Source of the DNA: Gemmatimonadota bacterium
Lineage (GTDB): Bacteria; Latescibacterota; UBA2968; UBA8231
Direction: 5' to 3'
Length of the DNA: 48,882 bases
NCBI GenBank assembly: GCA_018673255.1
Contig: JABHDC010000211.1
Coordinates: forward strand, 1 to 48,882
Below, piece after piece: positions 42,177-48,882 of this stretch. Position 1 is the first letter of the stretch. Each line of letters begins with the position of its first letter. Made by a program: the position numbers and the translations under genes. Below the pieces are notes generated by a model, which worked only from the letters and a program-made list of their open reading frames with translations, made no database searches and was not told the DNA's origin.

Positions 42177-45100
42177 ATGCCAAGCTCAACGACACTGACC
42201 GACGCCCTGCGCGAACGAATCCTCATCATCGATGGCGCCATGGCGACGCAGATCCAGGCCGCCGAATTGCAGGAGTCGGATTTCAGGGGCACGCGATTCA
42301 CCGACGCGCCCGGGAGCCTGCAGGGCTGCAATGACCTGCTCTGCCTGACCAGACCACAGGTCATTTCGGATATCCACAGCGCCTACCTGAGAGCAGGCGC
42401 GGATATCATTGCGACGAACACCTTCAATGCCACACCCGTGTCCATGGAGGACTACGGACTGGGCCGGTTGGTCTCGGAGATCAACCGGGAAGCGGCCCAG
42501 CTGGCGCGCACGGTGGCAGATCAGTTCACCGCCGAGAATCCTGATCGGCCACGATTCGTCGCCGGGGCCATGGGTCCCACACGGGCGACACTCTCTCTCT
42601 CCCCCGACGTCAACGATCCAGGTTATCGTTCGCACACATTCCAAGAGATCGCCGCCGGATACTATGAGCAGATCGAAGGGTTGGTGGATGGTGGCGTCGA
42701 CGTGCTGCTCGCCGAAACCGTGTTCGACACGCTGACACTCAAAGCATGCCTGTGGGCCGTATCCGAGTATGCTGATCGACACGGTGAAGCACCGCCCCTG
42801 ATGATTTCGGTGACGATCACCGATCGCAGCGGTCGAACCCTGTCGGGCCAGACCCTGGAGTCATTCTGGGTCTCCATTGAGCACGCACCCGGGCTCATCA
42901 GCGTGGGACTCAACTGTGCCCTCGGCCCCAGTCAGATGCGCCCCTACGTGGAAGAACTGGCGCAATTGGCGCCCCTGCCGGTCACCTGCTATCCGAATGC
43001 CGGTCTCCCGAACGAATTCGGCGGTTATGATGAGACGCCGGAGCAGATGGCCGATACGCTGGGCGAATTCGCCCGCCAGGGCTGGCTGAACATGGTAGGC
43101 GGCTGCTGCGGCACCACACCCGAACACATCGGTGCCATCGCCACCACCGTGGCCGAAGCCACCCGGCGTGATGTCGATCTGATCCAGGGCTCGCAGCTGA
43201 CACGCTACAGTGGCCTCGAAACACTGAGTCTGCGCCCCGACAGCAATTTCACGCTGGTGGGTGAGCGAACAAATGTCACCGGCTCCCGCCGTTTCGCCCG
43301 CCTCATCAAGTCAGCCGATTACGAGAAAGCCGTCGAGGTCGCGCGCCAGCAGGTGGAGGGTGGCGCCAATATCATCGATGTGAATCTCGACGAAGGTCTG
43401 CTCGACTCCGTCAAAGAGATGCACACCTTACTCAACCGGATCGCCGCCGAACCCGACATCGCCGCCGTCCCCGTCATGATCGACAGCTCGAACTTTGCCG
43501 TCATCGAGGCAGGACTCAGATGCCTGCAGGGCAAGGGAATCGTCAACTCGATCAGCCTCAAGGAGGGTGAGGATGCCTTCCGTGAACAAGCCCGGATCAT
43601 TCGCCGCTATGGGGCGGCCGTCGTCATCATGGCCTTCGACGAGGATGGACAGGCAGTCGACGTGGAACGACGACTGCAGATCTATGACCGCGCCTTCCGC
43701 ATTCTGGTGGATGAACTCGGCTTCTCGCCGGAAGACCTGATCTTCGATCCGAATATCCTGACCGTCGCCACGGGCATGGAAGAACACGACAACTATGCCG
43801 CCGACTACATCGCCTCACTGCGTCAGCTCAAACAGAGATTTCCGCGCGTCAAATTGTCAGGTGGCGTCAGCAATATCTCCTTCTCCTTCCGCGGCAACGA
43901 CGTGGTGCGCGAAGCGATGCACTCCGCCTTCCTCTACCATGCAATCCGTGCCGGCCTGGACATGGGCATCGTCAATGCCGGACAGATCATCGTCTACGAA
44001 GACATCGATGCCGACCTGCTCGAACACGTCGAGGATGTGTTGCTGGCCAGGCGGACGGATGCGACCGAGCGCCTGCTGACTCTGGCCCATCGCTTCCGGT
44101 CCGAGGCTGGTAGTCAGCGAGCAACACAGGATGACAGCTGGCGTGAATTGCCACTGGAGGAACGAGTGAAGCACGCTCTGCTCCACGGTCGCACCGACTT
44201 CATCGAGCAGGACATGGAAGAAGCCATCGGCCTCTATGACGGCCCCCTGAAAATCATCGAGGGGCCACTGATGGCGGGCATGAGTGTCGTCGGTGATCTG
44301 TTTGGCGAGGGCAAGATGTTTCTCCCGCAGGTCGTCAAGAGCGCCAGGGTCATGAAGCAGGCCGTGGCGTATCTGGAGCCCTTGATGGAGCAGGCTCGGA
44401 GGGAAGCAGCTGCCCGCGGCGACGGGGGGCGACGCACGCAGATTGTGATGGCTACCGTGAAGGGCGACGTGCACGACATTGGCAAGAACATCGTGGCCGT
44501 CGTGCTGCGGTGTAATGGATACGACGTGACCGATCTGGGGGTCATGGTCCCCTCCGATCGCATCCTCTCTGCGGCCCGGGAATGCAACGCCGACCTGATC
44601 GGATTGAGTGGTCTGATCACCCCTTCTCTGGAGGAGATGGTCCACGTCGCGCGGGAGATGGAGCGCCAGGAATTTGAGATACCCCTGTTGATCGGTGGTG
44701 CCACCACCAGCCGACGACACACTGCGGTGAAGATTGCCCCCGCCTACTCCGGCCCGACCTTCCACGTGTCAGATGCATCACGGGCCCCCGGTGTCGTCTC
44801 CGGTCTGCTGTCTGACAAGGCGGCGCAGGTCATCGACGCCAACCACCAGGAACAGGAACGTAGCCGGGTCTCCTTTGCCAGTGGGCAGAAGGAACAGGAT
44901 CTGGTCCCCTACGGGCAGGCCATCGAGCGTCGGCTGCGCCCCGCCTTCGATCCGGAGCTCTTTCAGGAGCCCGACTTCATCGGCTCGCGGCAAGCAACCC
45001 CGGAGTTGTCACAGGTTGCCGAACTCATCGACTGGGCACCCTTCTTCCACGTCTGGGAATTGCGGGGGGCCTATCCAGCCATCCTGGAAGCCGATGACGA

Positions 45101-45902
45101 CAAAGGCGCCCAGGCTCGTGAACTGTTCGCCGATGCGCAGCGGATGCTTGCCCAGATCCTTTCAGAGGGTTGGCTTCAGGCCCGAGGCGCCTATGGGTTC
45201 TTCCCGGCCACTGCACGCGGCGACGACGTCGTTCTCTGGTCGGATGAGACCAGAGAACGTGAGCTGATGCGCTACTGCTTCTTGCGACAGCAACGGCGCA
45301 AACGAAATGACAATGCCCCCCTGTTGAGCCTGGCGGATTTTGTCGCCCCGGCAGAGGCAGCCATCGATGACTATCTCGGCGCCTTCGCGCTCACAACCGG
45401 TCTGGGTTGCGAGGAGCATGTCGCTCGACTCGAGGCCGAACACGATGACTACAGTGCCATCATGCTCAAAGCGTTGGCCGACCGGCTGGCAGAGGCCTTC
45501 GCCGAGTATCTGCACCGACAGGTGCGCAATGAATGGGGATTCGGCAAGCAGGAAGGGGCTCTGTCACTGGACGACCTGATCGGCGCCAGATACCGCAGTA
45601 TTCGCCCGGCACCGGGATACCCGGCCTGCCCCAATCACGACGACAAGACCCGCCTCTTCGACAGCCTCGACGCGACGGGGGCCACCGGCATCCGTCTCAC
45701 CGAGACCTGCGCCATGCTGCCAGCCGCATCGGTATGCGGCCTGTACTTCCAACACCCTGAGGCGCGCTACTTCGCCGTGGGCAACATCGATCGGGACCAG
45801 GTCGAGGCGTATGCCACTCGACGAGGCACACCGCTGCAGGCGGCCGAACGGGCATTGGCACCAAATCTGGCCTACACACCGACTGACGACCGGACCGGCT
45901 AG
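42177..45902 (+). CDS. metH: cobalamin-dependent methionine synthase
   Basis: The 1241-aa protein has all four MetH modules, matching the usual length of about 1230 aa. The homocysteine-binding barrel (1-330) has its zinc cysteines in GLNCALG near 245 and [10 protein letters not shown] near 309. The pterin-binding barrel starts at [13 protein letters not shown] near 358. The cobalamin cap and Rossmann domain carry DVHDIGKNI near 764, with the histidine ligand of cobalt, and [11 protein letters not shown]. The C-terminal AdoMet-dependent reactivation domain has [17 protein letters not shown] near 1138. It transfers the methyl group of 5-methyltetrahydrofolate to homocysteine. The gene is preceded by a promoter and palindromic operator, so repression is likely. 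No metF lies nearby. It converges with the RNB-like gene 42 nt downstream, and no terminator was found there. Confidence 0.97.
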   Translation: MPSSTTLTDALRERILIIDGAMATQIQAAELQESDFRGTRFTDAPGSLQGCNDLLCLTRPQVISDIHSAYLRAGADIIATNTFNATPVSMEDYGLGRLVSEINREAAQLARTVADQFTAENPDRPRFVAGAMGPTRATLSLSPDVNDPGYRSHTFQEIAAGYYEQIEGLVDGGVDVLLAETVFDTLTLKACLWAVSEYADRHGEAPPLMISVTITDRSGRTLSGQTLESFWVSIEHAPGLISVGLNCALGPSQMRPYVEELAQLAPLPVTCYPNAGLPNEFGGYDETPEQMADTLGEFARQGWLNMVGGCCGTTPEHIGAIATTVAEATRRDVDLIQGSQLTRYSGLETLSLRPDSNFTLVGERTNVTGSRRFARLIKSADYEKAVEVARQQVEGGANIIDVNLDEGLLDSVKEMHTLLNRIAAEPDIAAVPVMIDSSNFAVIEAGLRCLQGKGIVNSISLKEGEDAFREQARIIRRYGAAVVIMAFDEDGQAVDVERRLQIYDRAFRILVDELGFSPEDLIFDPNILTVATGMEEHDNYAADYIASLRQLKQRFPRVKLSGGVSNISFSFRGNDVVREAMHSAFLYHAIRAGLDMGIVNAGQIIVYEDIDADLLEHVEDVLLARRTDATERLLTLAHRFRSEAGSQRATQDDSWRELPLEERVKHALLHGRTDFIEQDMEEAIGLYDGPLKIIEGPLMAGMSVVGDLFGEGKMFLPQVVKSARVMKQAVAYLEPLMEQARREAAARGDGGRRTQIVMATVKGDVHDIGKNIVAVVLRCNGYDVTDLGVMVPSDRILSAARECNADLIGLSGLITPSLEEMVHVAREMERQEFEIPLLIGGATTSRRHTAVKIAPAYSGPTFHVSDASRAPGVVSGLLSDKAAQVIDANHQEQERSRVSFASGQKEQDLVPYGQAIERRLRPAFDPELFQEPDFIGSRQATPELSQVAELIDWAPFFHVWELRGAYPAILEADDDKGAQARELFADAQRMLAQILSEGWLQARGAYGFFPATARGDDVVLWSDETRERELMRYCFLRQQRRKRNDNAPLLSLADFVAPAEAAIDDYLGAFALTTGLGCEEHVARLEAEHDDYSAIMLKALADRLAEAFAEYLHRQVRNEWGFGKQEGALSLDDLIGARYRSIRPAPGYPACPNHDDKTRLFDSLDATGATGIRLTETCAMLPAASVCGLYFQHPEARYFAVGNIDRDQVEAYATRRGTPLQAAERALAPNLAYTPTDDRTG

Positions 45903-45944
45903 CGCGCCAGCGACCGATCCAGGGCCCCACACGACCTGAACGAC

Positions 45945-48122
45945 CTACGCGGGAGAGGTCTCCCGCCGGGGGTCAGCCAGCAGCAGTTCGTCACCGCGCA
46001 CATTGACCCGTTCGATGGCGACCGTCAGACGATCACCGGCCTGTGCCGTCATCTCGCCCCCTGCCGGTACCCAGGCCGACATGGGCAACTCGTCGAACAG
46101 GATCAGATAACCGGCGCCTCGGCGCGCCGCCACCCACGCCCCCAATCGGTGATCCTGGTGCGCCGCCAGCCAGCGGAGACACCAGTGACGCCGCCCTGCA
46201 CGAGTCGCAGTATCGGCCGCCTCCTGGCAGGCTTGCTGACGCTGAAGCCATGACTCCATGGTCCTGGCAGTCCGGACCTTGCCATCTCCGACCAGCGCCA
46301 GCAGTTGCTGCTGCATCAGCAACTCGCCATGGCTGTCTGCTGGCGACACCCCCAGAGCTCGCGGACCGGATCCGGTACCTGAGTGACCGGCTGCATCCAG
46401 TTGCAGACTCTCCGACGCCACGTGCCCCTCCATCTGCCAGCGATCATAGAGCGCGCGAGCGTCCCCTTCCATCTCCAGCCATGCGTCCGGCCACGTATCT
46501 GACAACGAAGCCGGGTTCAAATCCGGCACCGCGGGTGTCGCCGCCATCGCTGGAGCGCGTGTTCGATAGATGGTTGCCACCTGCGCAGATTGGCAGATGC
46601 GAGCAGCCGCCTGCTCCCCTATGAAGAGAATCTCCCGGTCGATGGCGGCCAAGTCCTGGACCCCGACCCGACTGCACGTAGGCCGCGAATCGATGGCCTG
46701 AATCCTTCGCTCGCCCCCAAGATATTCCCAGGCCCCGGCAGCACGCCGCCCCTCGCGCAACTGCGTCGCGAGGGTGACCGCTTCCCTGGCCTGCGATTTG
46801 CCCTCTGTGGCGGTCAGGCTCGATGCCAGCATCGCACGCAGTCGCAACCGGGTGCGACGCAGCCGGGCATCCAGCAATCGGCCAGACGCATCCAGATCGA
46901 CAACGAAACTCAGGGCCGGTCGACTTGTGGTGGTGGTGAAGCTGCAGGCTCGCAGCAAATCGCTCGGAATCATCGGCAGACGACGATCGGGCAATTCGAT
47001 CGTTACCCCGCGGTCTGCGATCTCTTCAACCAGTACCCCGCCCTCACGTAACCACAGGCCTGGCAACGCCACATGCAGGCGCAGGCGCCATCCACCACGC
47101 CGTCGCTTGCGAACGCTCCACGCCCTGAGGCAGATCTGATCATCGACAGGATCTGTGATCCCTATACTGGCGTGCCCCCAACTAGGCCACCCGCGCCACA
47201 GGGGCTGGCAGGAGCACAGTAGTTTCGACTGCGCCTGTGCTTCGGGCGTGAATTGCTGAGGGATTGCTTCACGGTGGAGGATCAGATTCTCATCGGCATC
47301 CCAGTAACCGAGACGTTTCAGCAGATCCGTCACCGCCGCACGGCCGTGCAGATGGGCGGCATGCACGAGATGGACGATCTCGCCTGGCTCCTCATCGGTC
47401 GACGACACGGCATACGTGGCCAGATCCTGCAGGAGATGATCAACATCGGCGGGCGCCGGGGCATACTCTCCACCCTCGGCAACCCGAAGTAGCCAGCCCG
47501 CCTGATCGGCAACGTGCTGCCGTTTGTCGGCCTCCCGGCGACGTGAGGCCCGTGCACCGTGCAGCGCCTCGGGTGACCGTGCGATCCAATCGTCGACGAC
47601 CCGTCGGAATTCCTGCCCCGCGTAGAGGGCGCGCAACATGGCCACACACTGCAGTGAGGTGGGGCGATCCGTCGAATCGTGGATCCGGGCCAGCTCCGCC
47701 ACACGCCACGTATGCGTCTGGCCGGCTACCTCGATGGCCAACTCACGCAGGGTGACCAGGTCGATCTTATCAGCAGCGATTTGCCGCATTCGATCGATGG
47801 TGTGCAACTGATCCAGCCCTCTTTCGAGGGGCGTCACTGCAACCTGCTCGAGCCCATGGTGCAGGATCCTGTCCGAGCGGAGGCGACGCTCCTGGCCATC
47901 ACGATCAACGATCAACAGACCCTTTCGCGTCATCGGCGTGGACCGCAGATAACCACAGGTCAGATGTCCGCCCCGGAGGAATTCCACGACCGTCCCCGCC
48001 TCCAGCTTGCGCGGCCGTGCATCTCTGGCCGTACGCAGTAGATCGCCGACCCGCTCACGTGCCTGTGGATCCAGAACATGAGCGGGAACATTGCCGACCA
48101 TCTCTCGTTCCCAGCGAGCCAT
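45945..48122 (-). CDS. RNase II/R-family (RNB) protein with degenerate active site
   Basis: The 725-aa protein starts at 48122 with GGGAG eight bases upstream. The C-terminal half follows the RNB fold: a shortened active-site loop ITDPVDDQ near 321, IPxxLLRACSF in place of the usual LP..LxxxLCSL, FVVDLDASGRLLDA, LREGRRAAGAW, DREILFIGEQAAARI with IYRTRAP, and a C-terminal OB/S1-like strand set (GDRLTVAIERVNVRGDELLL). In RNase II the loop carries four aspartates (TIDxxxxxDxDDA); here only the first and the last two can be placed, the spacing is shortened, and the later PIRRY motif is replaced by GPRALGV. The N-terminal 300 residues are not a recognisable cold-shock domain. It may be a catalytically weak or inactive RNB protein that binds RNA. 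No frameshift is apparent, since the frame stays open with coding-like composition throughout. Confidence 0.75.
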   Translation of the reverse strand: MARWEREMVGNVPAHVLDPQARERVGDLLRTARDARPRKLEAGTVVEFLRGGHLTCGYLRSTPMTRKGLLIVDRDGQERRLRSDRILHHGLEQVAVTPLERGLDQLHTIDRMRQIAADKIDLVTLRELAIEVAGQTHTWRVAELARIHDSTDRPTSLQCVAMLRALYAGQEFRRVVDDWIARSPEALHGARASRRREADKRQHVADQAGWLLRVAEGGEYAPAPADVDHLLQDLATYAVSSTDEEPGEIVHLVHAAHLHGRAAVTDLLKRLGYWDADENLILHREAIPQQFTPEAQAQSKLLCSCQPLWRGWPSWGHASIGITDPVDDQICLRAWSVRKRRRGGWRLRLHVALPGLWLREGGVLVEEIADRGVTIELPDRRLPMIPSDLLRACSFTTTTSRPALSFVVDLDASGRLLDARLRRTRLRLRAMLASSLTATEGKSQAREAVTLATQLREGRRAAGAWEYLGGERRIQAIDSRPTCSRVGVQDLAAIDREILFIGEQAAARICQSAQVATIYRTRAPAMAATPAVPDLNPASLSDTWPDAWLEMEGDARALYDRWQMEGHVASESLQLDAAGHSGTGSGPRALGVSPADSHGELLMQQQLLALVGDGKVRTARTMESWLQRQQACQEAADTATRAGRRHWCLRWLAAHQDHRLGAWVAARRGAGYLILFDELPMSAWVPAGGEMTAQAGDRLTVAIERVNVRGDELLLADPRRETSPA

Positions 48123-48179
48123 CTGACGTCTCCCGGTTGCGATGAATTCCCCTCGTGGCTACCCTACCGCGCCTCTGAG

Positions 48180-48185
48180 TATAAT
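48180..48185 (+). promoter_or_regulatory. consensus -10 box (TATAAT) upstream of enolase-superfamily gene
   Basis: A perfect TATAAT occurs in the 88-nt gap between the divergent RNB-like gene and the enolase-superfamily gene. No -35 box at 16-19 bases is a good match. If it is used, transcription starts near 48192 and excludes the earlier in-frame ATG at 48184. Confidence 0.45.
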
Positions 48186-48210
48186 GTCAAACCCAAGCGG
48201 ATATGGCCCG

Positions 48211-48882
48211 ATGACGACAACGGTCGTAGAACAGCAATTGGAGCAGGTGTACACAGAGCGGATCGATGCCGTCGAGAAGCTGACACTGCGAGGCCGTCGG
48301 CCACGTGATATCGGCCACAATGCCCGCATCGGCACCCACGGGCCTCGGTTGAGTGATCCGGTCGTGCGCCTGCGCACCGCAGGTGGCGGCTGGGGAATCG
48401 GCTGGTCGACGCTGAAGGAGGAGGAAGCTGAGGCGCTGATCGGACGCACGGTCGGCGAGTTGTTCCGCATGCCGGAAGGTGCCACAGCGATCGGCAGCCG
48501 TGTCGATCTTCCCCTCTGGGATCTGGTCGCCCGACTTCTGGACCTGCCACTGTTTCGCCTGCTGGGCGCCAGAGGCTCACGCAGAGTGCCGGTCTATGAT
48601 GCATCGATCTACATCGACGATCTCGAACTCGACGATGCAGGGGCGCAGGATCTGTTCACCAAGGAGGTAGAAGATGGGCAGTCACACGGCTATCACCACT
48701 TCAAGGTGAAGGTCGGTCGTGGCGCTCGGTGGATGGCACCCGATACGGGCCTGGCCCGAGATGCCCTCGTGGTGCAAACGGTCCGACGGGCCGCCGGCGA
48801 GGCTGCCCACGTGATGATCGATGCGAACATGGGCAATACCTACAACAGTGCCTGCGACATGCTGCTGGCCTGCGCACCGGCC
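48211..48882 (+). CDS. enolase-superfamily (mandelate racemase/muconate lactonizing) protein, partial at right edge
   Basis: An open frame of 224 codons runs to the window edge without a stop. The N-terminal capping domain is followed by the start of the barrel, with HHFKVKVGRG near residue 155, which holds the KxK catalytic lysine pair, and VMIDANMGNTYN near 203, whose Asp is the first metal ligand. These place it in the mandelate racemase group of sugar-acid dehydratases, racemases and related enzymes. Two starts are possible: ATG 48211, favoured if the TATAAT at 48180 is the promoter, or the in-frame ATG at 48184, nine codons earlier; neither has a strong ribosome-binding site. The remaining metal ligands and the catalytic C-terminus lie outside the window, so the subgroup cannot be assigned. 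Confidence 0.83.
   Translation, partial: MTTTVVEQQLEQVYTERIDAVEKLTLRGRRPRDIGHNARIGTHGPRLSDPVVRLRTAGGGWGIGWSTLKEEEAEALIGRTVGELFRMPEGATAIGSRVDLPLWDLVARLLDLPLFRLLGARGSRRVPVYDASIYIDDLELDDAGAQDLFTKEVEDGQSHGYHHFKVKVGRGARWMAPDTGLARDALVVQTVRRAAGEAAHVMIDANMGNTYNSACDMLLACAPA

Noticed and set aside
48184..48210. Earlier start of the enolase-superfamily gene
   Set aside because: In frame and possible, but it overlaps a consensus TATAAT; the later ATG is preferred at moderate confidence.

Overview
The window is GC-rich bacterial chromosome with dense genes and classic Gram-negative export features: Sec signal peptides, a lipobox, an Omp85-type outer-membrane barrel and an RND pump. Several giant secreted proteins end in a FlgD-like/T9SS-type terminal domain (YPNPFNP-type start, conserved LLL[R/K] end). 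Together with dockerin and cohesin-like modules, a Gfo/Idh/MocA dehydrogenase and an enolase-superfamily enzyme, this points to a lineage of the FCB superphylum, possibly Latescibacterota or a relative. That placement is an inference from gene content; no rRNA or tRNA gene is visible.

Region 1 (1-28465, all minus strand) reads from right to left as one run of ten genes. It starts with five giant secreted proteins (about 1350-1765 aa), called E, D, C, B and A here in transcription order. E and C are full-length paralogues, and D and B share one architecture, so the order E-D / C-B looks like a duplicated two-gene module followed by A. The chains combine cohesin-like, carboxypeptidase-regulatory-like, dockerin and cadherin/Ig-like modules, and all five end with the same type of sorting domain. 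Downstream come a dapF homologue in which both catalytic cysteines are serine, a SprT-like/DUF2786 protein, a peptidase-MA/TolB-propeller/Omp85-barrel fusion, a BamB-like PQQ-propeller lipoprotein, and the start of a secreted protein built of QTQI tetrapeptide repeats that runs off the left edge. The last four genes overlap by ATGA or TGATG, which suggests translational coupling. The working idea is a surface-scaffold locus with its own outer-membrane assembly or processing partners.

Region 2 (28466-37916) begins at the divergent intergenic region. On the plus strand it has a sixth giant secreted protein (NHL propeller, cadherin-like repeats, C-terminal dockerin, no sorting domain), then an RND efflux pair (membrane-fusion protein and inner-membrane pump) closed by a strong intrinsic terminator. 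A small secreted/membrane hypothetical protein lies on the opposite strand.

Region 3 (37917-48882) is mostly housekeeping: a structured leader with an intrinsic terminator ahead of a cysQ-like phosphatase, a PolX-type DNA polymerase with PHP domain, a Gfo/Idh/MocA oxidoreductase divergent from a full-length cobalamin-dependent methionine synthase (with a perfect palindrome touching the metH -35 box), an RNase II/R-like protein with a degraded active site, and the first part of an enolase-superfamily gene at the right edge.

No insertion sequence, CRISPR array, prophage or RNA gene was recognised. Long open frames antisense to the giant genes are composition shadows and are left out.
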